From contig JAABQU010000292.1 in the NCBI GenBank assembly GCA_011391285.1, positions 1-8,500 on the forward strand: a DNA stretch of 8,500 nucleotides, in the 5' to 3' direction. This DNA is from Thiobacillus sp. GTDB taxonomy: Bacteria; Pseudomonadota; Gammaproteobacteria; Burkholderiales; Thiobacillaceae. The notes under the pieces are model-generated. The model ran no database searches. It was not told the DNA's origin and worked only from the letters and a program-made list of their open reading frames with translations. A program made the translations under genes and the position numbers. Positions 1-6,120 of the stretch are shown piece by piece (position 1 is the stretch's first letter; each line of letters begins with the position of its first letter).

Positions 1-1207
1 AGCCAGCGCCGACGCTCGAATGCGGCGGTTCGATGACGCCGGGTTGTTCGGGATAGTAATAGCCGCTCAGCAGATTGGGGCCGCGCACATGCAGTTCGCC
101 GCCGCGCCCGATGCCTTCCACCGGCACCAGTCGCGCCTCGATGCCGGGCACCAGCCGTCCGACCGTGCCAGGACGGTTGCTGTCCGGCACATTGCAGGAC
201 AACACGGGTGCGGTCTCGGTAGCGCCATAGCCTTCGTAGATGTCGATGCCGAATTTTTCCTTCCAGGTGCGGCGTGTCACGTCGGTGAGCTTTTCCGCGC
301 CGGCGACGACCAAGCGCAGCGTGCGCAGGTCTTCCGGGGTGGCGTAGCGCGCATAGTTCATCAGGAAGGTGCTGGTGCCGAACAGCAGCGTCGCGCTCTT
401 CTCGCCGAGCAGGCGGGGAATTTCCTTGAAGTGGAGCGGACTCGGGTAAAAGAATATCCGCGCGCCGGTGACCATGCCGAGCAAAGTTCCCGCTGTCAGA
501 CCGAACGAATGGAAGATCGGCAGGCAATTGAACACCACGTCGGCGCGCGAGAACGCCATGAACTGCTGGATTTGCCAGACATTGGCCAGCAGGGCGCGAT
601 GCGACAACACCACGCCCTTGGGCTTGCCTTCGGAACCCGAAGTGAACAGCACCACCGCCGGCGCCTCGGGATCTTTGGCCGGCACGGCCTTTTCGGGAAA
701 CCACAGCGCGTAGCCGAGCAGCCACAGTTTGTCCTTAAGGTCGAACTGCTGGCGCAGGTCTTCCAGATAGATCAGATCCTCGCCGGTGAGCCCGGCCGCT
801 TGCTGCTCCAGCCCGGCCTTCTGCAGGAACAGGCGCGAGGTAAATACGTGGCGGATGCCCACGGTGCGGCAGGCGGCTTCCATGCCCTCCGCGCCGGCGG
901 TGTAGTTGAGCATGCAGGGCACGCGGCCATACGCCGAGAGGCCGATCATCAATGCGACGGTGGCGGCCATGTTGGGCAGCAGCACGCCGACGTGCTCGCC
1001 GGGCTGGGTCACCTTGGCGGCCAGACGCCCCAGCGCCAGCGTCATCTTCAGCAGGTCGCCGTAGCTGTACGAGCCCGGCTTGAGGTCCTCCCATTGCCCC
1101 GGCGCATGGCGGCCGTCGCGGTGCATGGCGGCGACCAGTGCGGAGAACAGGGTGCCGTGCGCTTCGGGTGGCACGGGCGGTGCAAGTGCGGCGAGGGAGG
1201 CGTTCAT
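1..1207 (-). CDS. Aas-like acyl-ACP/acyl-CoA synthetase (AMP-binding), 3' end beyond window
   Basis: This is an AMP-forming acyl-activating enzyme that would couple a fatty acid to a thiol carrier (ACP or CoA) through an acyl-adenylate. The 402 visible residues run in one open frame to the window edge, with no stop. The ATP-binding P-loop motif LFTSGSEGKPKGVV lies at residues 187-200, the FHSFGLT segment at about 232-238 and the adenylate motif YEGYGATETAPV at 324-335. These and flanking segments (YPSPLHF, LLFGTSTFL, VVAGAEKL) recall the synthetase domain of E. coli Aas (2-acylglycerophosphoethanolamine acyltransferase/acyl-ACP synthetase). Unlike Aas, no acyltransferase domain precedes it, so it is a stand-alone synthetase or carries extra domains at its unseen C-terminus. 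The ATG at 1205-1207 follows a GGAG about 8 bases upstream. A 34-codon ORF ends 11 bases upstream, suggesting cotranscription. A generic long-chain acyl-CoA ligase is the alternative. The family is certain; the acceptor is not. Confidence 0.9.
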   Translation of the reverse strand, partial: MNASLAALAPPVPPEAHGTLFSALVAAMHRDGRHAPGQWEDLKPGSYSYGDLLKMTLALGRLAAKVTQPGEHVGVLLPNMAATVALMIGLSAYGRVPCMLNYTAGAEGMEAACRTVGIRHVFTSRLFLQKAGLEQQAAGLTGEDLIYLEDLRQQFDLKDKLWLLGYALWFPEKAVPAKDPEAPAVVLFTSGSEGKPKGVVLSHRALLANVWQIQQFMAFSRADVVFNCLPIFHSFGLTAGTLLGMVTGARIFFYPSPLHFKEIPRLLGEKSATLLFGTSTFLMNYARYATPEDLRTLRLVVAGAEKLTDVTRRTWKEKFGIDIYEGYGATETAPVLSCNVPDSNRPGTVGRLVPGIEARLVPVEGIGRGGELHVRGPNLLSGYYYPEQPGVIEPPHSSVGAG

Positions 1208-1218
1208 GCGCTGCTCCG

Positions 1219-1323
1219 TCAGAAGCTGTGCGTGTATTGCGCGTAGCCGGAAGCCCAAACAGGCGCAGCGGGAACAGCCAGCAACGCGGCGGCCAGCAAC
1301 GAATTGCGGGATAGTGTTTTCAT
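1219..1323 (-). CDS. 34-residue exported peptide ORF upstream of the acyl synthetase
   Basis: This short ORF starts at ATG 1321-1323, just after a strong Shine-Dalgarno (GGAGGAG), and ends with TGA at 1219-1221. The first 20 residues, MKTLSRNSLLAAALLAVPAA, form a classical Sec signal peptide: a basic start, a hydrophobic core, and then PVWA as a likely signal peptidase I site. Only about ten residues (SGYAQYTHSF) would remain after cleavage. The synthetase ATG lies 11 bases beyond the stop, so the two are probably translated from one message. I recognise no family. It may be a true micropeptide, a translation leader for the synthetase, or the stump of a deleted exported protein. A FadL-type outer-membrane fatty-acid porin would fit the neighbour and the SGY mature start, but that is speculation. 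The ribosome site and signal peptide are seen directly; expression is inferred. Confidence 0.6.
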   Translation of the reverse strand: MKTLSRNSLLAAALLAVPAAPVWASGYAQYTHSF

Positions 1324-1345
1324 GAACTCCTCCGATCTCGAGCGA

Positions 1346-1351
1346 ATTATT
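1346..1351 (-). promoter_or_regulatory. AT-rich -10-like hexamer upstream of the micropeptide gene
   Basis: Read on the minus strand, the hexamer is AATAAT, inside the most AT-rich patch of the divergent region between the micropeptide ORF and the hemolysin III gene. It lies about 22 bases before the micropeptide ATG. No good -35 hexamer is seen 16-18 bases upstream, so this is only a weak promoter candidate. Confidence 0.25.
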
Positions 1352-1386
1352 TTTTCACTTCAGCGCGGAAGCATATCAGCCCGGAT

Positions 1387-1408
1387 AAAGGAGGAAATGA
1401 GTTTTTGA
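1387..1408 (+). promoter_or_regulatory. Strong Shine-Dalgarno with ATG and immediate in-frame stop
   Basis: The sequence AAAGGAGG (1388-1394 and flank) is an almost perfect anti-16S match and sits 3-4 bases before ATG 1397-1399. That ATG is in the hemolysin III reading frame, but it is followed by AGT, TTT and the stop TGA (1406-1408), giving only Met-Ser-Phe. The hemolysin III start at 1472 has no comparable ribosome site. The arrangement may be a minimal leader that loads ribosomes for reinitiation, or a former start cut off from its gene by later sequence change. Confidence 0.4.
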
Positions 1409-1429
1409 CAGTGGTTGCCGCTGCGCCAG

Positions 1430-1458
1430 AAAAGTCGGCGCTGGCGGGACGGCAGTGC
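1430..1458 (+). repeat. 29-base dispersed repeat, copy 1
   Basis: This segment starts with AAAAGTCGGCGCTGGCGGGA and matches 6155-6183 at 27 of 29 positions in the same orientation. It lies in the leader of the hemolysin III gene, ending 13 bases before its ATG. Bases 1424-1429 (CGCCAG) and 1441-1446 (CTGGCG) can pair into a six-base stem with an 11-base loop, and copy 2 forms this stem only poorly. The flanks of the two copies do not align well. I do not recognise the repeat family. Confidence 0.65.
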
Positions 1459-1471
1459 GACAATGTGCGCC

Positions 1472-2107
1472 ATGAGCGAGCGACAGCAAAGCCTCGGCGA
1501 GGAAATCGCCAACAGCGTCAGCCATGGCGTGGCGCTGGTTGCGGCCATCGTCGGCGCACCCTTCCTGATCGGTGCGGCCCGCGATTTCGGTGCAGCCAAC
1601 GTCGTCGGCGCCAGTGTTTTCGCGGCGACGATGATCCTGCTTTACCTCAGCTCGACGCTCTACCACGCCCTGCGACCGGGCCGCCTGAAGCGCATCTTCC
1701 GCAAGCTGGACCACAGCGCGATCTATTTCTTCATCGCCGGCAGCTACACGCCCTTCGCGCTCGGCGCGCTGGGCGGCCCGTGGGGCTGGACGCTGTTTGG
1801 CATCGTGTGGACACTGGCAATCGCCGGTACCGTGCTGAAGACCTTCAACCGCCTCTCGCATCCGTGGCTCTCGACGGGTCTCTATCTCGTCATGGGCTGG
1901 CTGGTGCTGATCGCCGCCGTTCCGCTCGCCGAACGCGTCCCGGGGCCGGGCATCGCCCTGCTCGTGGCTGGCGGCGTCGCCTATACCGTGGGCGTCGCGT
2001 TCTACATGCTCGATTCGCGCCTGCGCTACGCCCACGCGATCTGGCACGGCTTTGTGGCGGCCGGCACCGGCTTTCACTTCTTCGCGGTGCTGAATTACGC
2101 GGCGTGA
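1472..2107 (+). CDS. Hemolysin III / PAQR-family membrane protein (YqfA/TrhA type)
   Basis: This is an inner-membrane protein of the hemolysin III (HlyIII/PAQR) superfamily. Bacterial members are seven-helix proteins related to adiponectin/progestin receptors, and most have no proven biochemical role despite the name. The 211-residue length is near that of E. coli YqfA. Family marks are clear: EEIANSVSHG at 10-19, the SSTLYHAL helix at 60-67 (His65), LDHSAIYFFIAGSYTPF at 79-95 (Asp80, His81), and HAIWHGFVAAGTGFHFF at 188-204 with the C-terminal HxxxH pair (His188, His192). These acidic and histidine residues are thought to bind metal in PAQR proteins. I chose ATG 1472 (MSERQQ) because the family block begins a few residues later; ATG 1463 is an alternative, and neither has a clear Shine-Dalgarno. 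An upstream ATG at 1397 in the same frame is blocked by TGA. The gene is divergent from the acyl synthetase pair and convergent with ovoA. Confidence 0.93.
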   Translation: MSERQQSLGEEIANSVSHGVALVAAIVGAPFLIGAARDFGAANVVGASVFAATMILLYLSSTLYHALRPGRLKRIFRKLDHSAIYFFIAGSYTPFALGALGGPWGWTLFGIVWTLAIAGTVLKTFNRLSHPWLSTGLYLVMGWLVLIAAVPLAERVPGPGIALLVAGGVAYTVGVAFYMLDSRLRYAHAIWHGFVAAGTGFHFFAVLNYAA

Positions 2108-2237
2108 CGGTGCCGTTATTGGCGGTGGTTTGAAAGTCTCAGTTCGGCCAGCAAGAGACCGTCGCGGGGGAATTGCAAATGAGTGCTACAGACTGTCAAC
2201 GGCCATTCAGAATTCTGGGCAGCCGAGCAAAATTCTG
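2108..2237. other. Convergent intergenic gap with paired AATTCTG words
   Basis: This 130-base gap separates the 3' ends of the hemolysin III gene and ovoA. I see no coding sequence and no convincing intrinsic terminator for either gene. It contains the 10-base palindrome CAGAATTCTG (2208-2217) and a second AATTCTG at 2231-2237, directly beside the ovoA stop. The words preceding the palindrome (CTGTCAACGGCCATT) loosely recall multiple-terminal-repeat ends of IS21-like elements. That resemblance is from memory and could not be checked. Confidence 0.35.
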
Positions 2238-4352
2238 TCATGGCCCCCGGCGCTCCCAGATGGTGATTTCCGAGAGCGTGTGCTGAAATTTCCGCCGGGT
2301 TTCACGAATGACAAATGGAACGGACAAAGGTCCGCGGAGCAGATCGAATTGCTTGCCGAGGATCGCCTTGAGGCCGTCGAGGGTAGTGAAGTTCTCGCCG
2401 TCTTTCTTGAATCCGCCGACCCATGCTTCGCGTTTCGTATGTTCTGGCAACCAGGTATAGGGCGAAGCAATCAGCAGCATGCCACCGGGGTTGAGGCGCT
2501 GGTGCACCGTTTCGAGGAATTGTTGCGGGCTGTACAGGCGGTCGATCAGATTGGCCGCAAGAATCAGGTCGTAGTCGCTGAATACCGGCTTCAGATTACA
2601 GGCATCGCCCTGGAAGAATTCGACTTTCTGCGCTACGTCACTGAGCCCGAGTGCAGCGAGACTGCGCTCTTTGTAGGCGACCAGTTCACCCTCGTCGACC
2701 AGCGTGTAGCGCAGCCTGCCTTGCTCCGCGAGGCGGACGCCCAGGCTGATGAAGCGGGCGGAAAAATCGATACCGGTGACCTGCTCGAAATGCCGCGCCA
2801 GCTCGAAGCTGGCACGCCCGGTGGCGCAACCGAGATCGAGCGCCTTCCTTGCCGGCTTGTCGCCCATCGCGGCGATGGCCAGCAGGGCCAGCGCGCGCGG
2901 GAAATTGGGTACGCCGAAGTACTCGTCGCCGTAGTGAAATTCGGCATACTCGGAAACCAGCCGATCCGTTTCGTAGTGCGATGCCTGCGCCGTGGCGGGC
3001 GCGTCCGAGACGACGTAGCGGAATCCGGCATGCTGGAAGAAATGACGGCGGAAGGCATAACGCGACACCGGCAGTGCTTCGTTGCCGCAGGAGATCCAGG
3101 ATCCGCCCTTGATCACATTGTGGCGCTCATCAAAGGTAGGAGTGGTGAAGTCGTCGTAGATCGGGTGCACCTCGAAACCCGCGAAGGGATAAGTCGGCGT
3201 CTCGGTCCATTGCCAGACGTTACCGATCACGTCGAAAAGCGGGCCATGCGCAAACTCGGTGACCGGGCACGAGGAGGCGTAATGGTCGAGTTGGATGTTT
3301 GCCGGCGCGGGCCGCTCGGTCGCAAGCTCACTGGCGCCGGCAAAGCTGCACAGGGCCTGCCATTCGCCTTCCGTCGGCAAACGCACCAGCTGGCCGCTGC
3401 TGCGCGCCTTCCACTGGCAGAAGGCCTTGGCCTCGTGATAGTTGGTTTCCACCGGCCAGTTCCATGGCATCGGCACTTCTTCAAGCATCAGGCGCAAGCG
3501 CCATTGCGCGCCGTCCCTGATCCAGAAAGTCGGATGTTGGGCTTGCGTAAACTTTCGCCAGCCGTCGCCTTCTTCCAGCCACAGCGACTCGTCGGCATAG
3601 CCCCCGGCTTCGACAAAAGCCAGGAACTCCTGATTGGAAACCAGATAGCGGCTGGCCTGAAAAGCGGCGGTGGGTGCCTGATGGCAACCGAACTCGTTGT
3701 CCCAGCCGTAGACCGATTCGCTCCTGTCCCTGCCAACACGAAACTCCGCCGCCGGAATGGCCACCAGGTCGTTTGGCGGCGCCGTCGAGGCTCTTCGGCA
3801 GGGCTCCCACGCCGGATGCGGCGCAACATAGTCGAGTCGGTGCTGGCGAATCAGCACGGACGAGGTTTCCAGATGGATCCGCTCATGCTCGATTCCCATC
3901 AGGATGATCCACCATGGGTGATCCCAGGTGATCGGCAGGGACAGCGATTGTGTCCGGATCAGTTGCTCGACCGTGGCGCGCACGGCCTGCCGATAGGCCC
4001 TCACCTCCTCTACGCGGGGCCAGTCGTAGCGCGCTTCACTGAGGTCATCCCAACTCATTTCGTCGACGCCGACCGAGAACATCGACTCGAATTCCGGATT
4101 GATGCGTTTTTCGATCAGGCCGGCCAGCAGCAGCTTGTTGATGAAGAACGTGGCGGTATGGCCCAGGTAGAAAATCAGCGGGTGGCGCAACGCGATAGGC
4201 TTGACAAAGTAGGCTTCGGCGCAGGTCAGCACCTCGAACAGTTGTTCGTAACGGTCGAAGGTCGCGCGGAAATAGTCGAGAACCTCCGTGCGCTTTTGCT
4301 CGGCATCGGTGCCCGTCAGCAAGGGCGATCCTGGAAAGATTGGGCGTTGCAT
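2238..4352 (-). CDS. ovoA: OvoA: 5-histidylcysteine sulfoxide synthase with C-terminal N-methyltransferase
   Basis: OvoA is the iron enzyme of ovothiol biosynthesis: it joins cysteine to C5 of histidine using O2 to give 5-histidylcysteine sulfoxide. Its C-terminal domain methylates the imidazole nitrogen of 5-thiohistidine. All three parts of the 704-residue family architecture are present. A DinB-like helical domain (about 25-175) carries the iron ligands His65 (LGHTA) and the HxxxHxE motif His156, His160, Glu162 (EHERIHLE). A formylglycine-generating-enzyme-like sulfoxide synthase domain (about 195-450) includes RLPTEGEW (324-331), GNVWQWTE (377-384) and NVIKGGSW (412-419). A SAM-dependent methyltransferase (about 480-704) has motif I ALDLGCATGRASFELA (504-519) and NPGGMLLIASPY (621-632). 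EgtB, the ergothioneine homologue, is excluded by the fused methyltransferase. ATG 4350-4352 has only a weak ribosome site. The lyase OvoB is not in the window. The gene is divergent from an ADP-ribosylglycohydrolase. Confidence 0.96.
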   Translation of the reverse strand: MQRPIFPGSPLLTGTDAEQKRTEVLDYFRATFDRYEQLFEVLTCAEAYFVKPIALRHPLIFYLGHTATFFINKLLLAGLIEKRINPEFESMFSVGVDEMSWDDLSEARYDWPRVEEVRAYRQAVRATVEQLIRTQSLSLPITWDHPWWIILMGIEHERIHLETSSVLIRQHRLDYVAPHPAWEPCRRASTAPPNDLVAIPAAEFRVGRDRSESVYGWDNEFGCHQAPTAAFQASRYLVSNQEFLAFVEAGGYADESLWLEEGDGWRKFTQAQHPTFWIRDGAQWRLRLMLEEVPMPWNWPVETNYHEAKAFCQWKARSSGQLVRLPTEGEWQALCSFAGASELATERPAPANIQLDHYASSCPVTEFAHGPLFDVIGNVWQWTETPTYPFAGFEVHPIYDDFTTPTFDERHNVIKGGSWISCGNEALPVSRYAFRRHFFQHAGFRYVVSDAPATAQASHYETDRLVSEYAEFHYGDEYFGVPNFPRALALLAIAAMGDKPARKALDLGCATGRASFELARHFEQVTGIDFSARFISLGVRLAEQGRLRYTLVDEGELVAYKERSLAALGLSDVAQKVEFFQGDACNLKPVFSDYDLILAANLIDRLYSPQQFLETVHQRLNPGGMLLIASPYTWLPEHTKREAWVGGFKKDGENFTTLDGLKAILGKQFDLLRGPLSVPFVIRETRRKFQHTLSEITIWERRGP

Positions 4353-4387
4353 GTCAGAACTTATTCGTGGCGAGGATGTCGAAACAA

Positions 4388-4402
4388 GCGCAAATCTTGC
4401 GC
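4388..4402. repeat. Inverted repeat GCGCAA-ATC-TTGCGC in the ovoA divergent region
   Basis: This is a perfect six-base inverted repeat with a three-base centre. Its right arm overlaps a second palindrome, CTTGCGCAAG (4396-4405). It lies 36 bases upstream of the ovoA ATG, where an operator or a short leader hairpin would be plausible. No regulator gene is present in the window to assign it to. Confidence 0.4.
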
Positions 4403-4407
4403 AAGCG

Positions 4408-4419
4408 GAATGATCATTC
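4408..4419. promoter_or_regulatory. Candidate operator: 12-base palindrome GAATGATCATTC
   Basis: A perfect 12-base palindrome sits near the middle of the 161-base region between the divergent ovoA and ADP-ribosylglycohydrolase starts. On the plus strand a -10-like TCTAAT (4418-4423) overlaps its right edge, with a poor -35 (TTGCGC, 15-base spacing). On the minus strand TAGAAT overlaps the same place. A dimeric regulator bound here could affect both genes. It does not fit the Fur 7-1-7 pattern, and the assignment as an operator is inference from position and symmetry. Confidence 0.35.
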
Positions 4420-4487
4420 TAATGCAGGCAACACACAGTTTCACCCGCGACGCGGCTCTGGCGGGCAGCCGTGAGCGAAGGGAGGCC

Positions 4488-4526
4488 ATGCGCACCGCGG
4501 CGGGAGAGAACTCATGGACGCGCTGA
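4488..4526 (+). CDS. 12-codon upstream ORF overlapping the ADP-ribosylglycohydrolase start
   Basis: ATG 4488-4490 follows a strong Shine-Dalgarno (AAGGGAGG, 4478-4485) and encodes MRTAAGENSWTR, then TGA at 4524-4526. It overlaps the first 13 bases of the next gene in another frame. The ribosome site of that gene (GGGAGAG) lies inside this ORF. The layout is typical of translational coupling, in which ribosomes finishing the short ORF restart at the adjacent ATG. The peptide resembles no attenuator leader: it has no run of one amino acid. It may be fortuitous, since GC-rich DNA often supplies such frames. Confidence 0.35.
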   Translation: MRTAAGENSWTR

Positions 4527-5605
4527 CCACCGCCGGGCGCATTCGGGGCGCCCTGTGGGGCATGTTCGTCGGTGATGCGCTGGCGATGCCGGTGCATTGG
4601 TATTACAACGTGGCTGCCTTGCAGCGCGATTTCGGCGTGATCCGCGATTACCAGGCACCGCGGGCGAGTCACCCGGGTTCGATCATGGTGCTGGCCAGCA
4701 CCGGTCGGGGCGGGCGGGGTTCCCAGGACGGCGACGTGGTCGGCAGCGTGATTCTCAAGGGCAAGAGACAGCACTGGGGCCAAGCCAACCGTCACTATCA
4801 TCAGGGAATGCAGGCCGGCGACAACACCCTCAATCTGCTGTGTGCGCGGGTGCTGCTGCGCTCGCTCGCCGCCGCCGGCCGCTACGACCCCGCAGACTTT
4901 CTGCGTGAGTACGTTGCCTTCATGACGGCGCCGGATAGCCACAACGATACCTATGCCGAATCCTGCCATCGTGACTTCTTCGCCAATTACGCCCGTGGCT
5001 TGGCGCCGGAACACTGCGCCGGCAAGGAAGGTCACGACACCGCCTCGATCGGCGGGCTGGTGGGCTTGCCGCCGGTGATTTTCGTCGCACTGCGACAGGG
5101 AGGCCCGGCTGCGGCAAACGCAGCGGCGTTGATCCAACTGCGACTGACTCACCGTTCCAGCAAACTGGAACGCTACGCGCTGGAATACAGCGCTCTGCTG
5201 GTTCGCCTAGTGCAAGATGCCTCTGCCCAGATTGCACCGCTGGCCTGCGCCGCTGCCGAACGGCTGGGTTTCCCGGCCGCGGCGGTGATCGAGGGCGTCC
5301 GCCGCAAGCACCAGTCCGATCAGGACGTGATCGGCGGCCTGCTGAGTTCCGCCTGCTACATCGATCAATCACTCCCTGCCGTGCTCTATCTGGCGTCGCG
5401 CTATGCAGATGACTTCGAAGCGGCGCTGATCGCCAATGCCAATGTCGGCGGCGACAATTGCCATCGCGGCGCGGTGTTGGGCGCGCTGCTGGGCGCGGCG
5501 ATGGGGCTGGAGGCGATTCCCGAGCGCTGGATTCAAGGGCTGACCGAGCGCGTCGCGCTGGATGAAGAAATCGAGAACTTCATCGCCCGCTTTGGCTGGG
5601 AATGA
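4514..5605 (+). CDS. ADP-ribosylglycohydrolase-family protein, J1-crystallin-like
   Basis: This 363-residue protein belongs to the ADP-ribosylglycohydrolase (DraG/ARH) fold, all-helical enzymes that use metal to hydrolyse ADP-ribose linkages. N-terminal GALWGMFVGDALAMPVHWYY (12-31) and C-terminal NVGGDNCHRGAVLGALLGA (310-328) mark the subgroup related to jellyfish J1 crystallin. In classic DraG the metal site uses a TDDT motif and GGDTDT. Here the equivalents appear to be AGDNTLN (101-107) and GGDNCHR (312-318), so several metal ligands differ and the substrate may not be ADP-ribosylated protein. HDTASIGGL (174-182) is another conserved segment. ATG 4514 has GGGAGAG six bases upstream and matches the family N-terminus. 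The gene is divergent from ovoA and could share its control region. No nitrogenase-regulating DraT partner is present. Family assignment is strong; substrate is unknown. Confidence 0.9.
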   Translation: MDALTTAGRIRGALWGMFVGDALAMPVHWYYNVAALQRDFGVIRDYQAPRASHPGSIMVLASTGRGGRGSQDGDVVGSVILKGKRQHWGQANRHYHQGMQAGDNTLNLLCARVLLRSLAAAGRYDPADFLREYVAFMTAPDSHNDTYAESCHRDFFANYARGLAPEHCAGKEGHDTASIGGLVGLPPVIFVALRQGGPAAANAAALIQLRLTHRSSKLERYALEYSALLVRLVQDASAQIAPLACAAAERLGFPAAAVIEGVRRKHQSDQDVIGGLLSSACYIDQSLPAVLYLASRYADDFEAALIANANVGGDNCHRGAVLGALLGAAMGLEAIPERWIQGLTERVALDEEIENFIARFGWE

Positions 5606-5708
5606 GCAAGAGCGCCCCTTACCCCGTGGAGTCGGTCAGATCAATCTGTTAGCGTGGTCTCGGCTTTTTGGAAGACCGTGAACCGACGGAACCCCGGCAG
5701 GCTCCGAG
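5606..5708. other. Gap after the ADP-ribosylglycohydrolase gene
   Basis: This stretch holds no recognisable gene. It has two weak hairpins, CAGAT-CA-ATCTG near 5638-5649 and GGTCT...AGACC with a T-rich loop near 5656-5677. Neither is followed by a T-run, so I do not call a terminator. A short imperfect repetition (ACCGTGAACCGACGGAAC) sits just before the small ORF at 5709. Confidence 0.3.
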
Positions 5709-5984
5709 ATGAAAGCGAGCCCCGTATGCTGGATGATGGTTTTGGTGGCGTGCCTGAGATTCGCGACCGTCGTTCCGGCCGCCGAGACGGTCAAGCCCGC
5801 CCCAGGCGCGCAAGGGTCTCCCGTGGCGGGCGGAAATCGTTCGTTACCAGGCGATGCGCTGATCGAACTCGATCTCCTGTTCAGGCTGGGCTGTCTGATT
5901 CTGTTCGGGGTCGTTGCCCGCCTGTGCGGTAGTTACTGCGGCTTCCCACAGCGGTGGCCCGCGCGCTGGGGTGATACGCGGTGA
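5709..5984 (+). CDS. Hypothetical small exported or membrane protein
   Basis: A 91-codon ORF with a plausible signal sequence (residues 1-25, hydrophobic core CWMMVLVACLRFATVVPAA, then Glu), a Pro/Gly/Ala-rich linker, and a second hydrophobic segment at about 56-73 (LLFRLGCLILFGVVARL). Five cysteines are present. I recognise no family. The ribosome site before ATG 5709 is weak (GGCAGG) and other frames through this region are also open, so it may not be a gene. The hydrophobic pattern in this frame alone favours it over the overlapping 5654 frame. It follows the ADP-ribosylglycohydrolase by 103 bases on the same strand, so cotranscription is possible. Confidence 0.4.
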   Translation: MKASPVCWMMVLVACLRFATVVPAAETVKPAPGAQGSPVAGGNRSLPGDALIELDLLFRLGCLILFGVVARLCGSYCGFPQRWPARWGDTR

Positions 5985-6120
5985 TGGAACGGCGGCTATG
6001 AATAGAGGAGCGGCCTTTCAGAATGCCGTTTTCAGCGAGCCTCGATGCACTTATCATATCCCTCAGTCATTTGTTCCGACAGACAGGTTACGCTGCACTG
6101 GCGACGTTGGATGGATAAAC

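Noticed and set aside
20..1246. 408-codon plus-strand open frame opposite the acyl synthetase
   Set aside because: The minus strand carries clear AMP-binding enzyme motifs throughout; the plus frame has a His/Gln/Gly-rich composition typical of an antisense shadow.
1376..2077. 233-codon minus-strand frame opposite the hemolysin III gene
   Set aside because: The plus strand encodes a seven-helix PAQR protein with conserved His/Asp residues; the minus frame is highly charged and without known motifs.
3526..3540. Third copy of the 29-base repeat (AAAGTCGGATG)
   Set aside because: Only about nine bases match and the segment is coding sequence of ovoA, so it is chance similarity.
4408..4419. GAATGATCATTC as a Fur box
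   Set aside because: It lacks the 7-1-7 spacing and outer TGA/TCA arms in register; it is kept only as a candidate operator of unknown regulator.
2130..4526. 798-codon open frame on the plus strand opposite ovoA
   Set aside because: It lies antisense to a gene with full family motifs, has no recognisable domain or ribosome site, and is explained by GC-rich codon bias. Only its last 13 codons were considered separately as the upstream ORF.
5890..6063. 57-codon minus-strand ORF starting near 6060 after GAGGGAT
   Set aside because: Composition is low-information Arg/Ser-rich, it overlaps the better small ORF at 5709-5984, and there is no supporting motif beyond a weak ribosome site.
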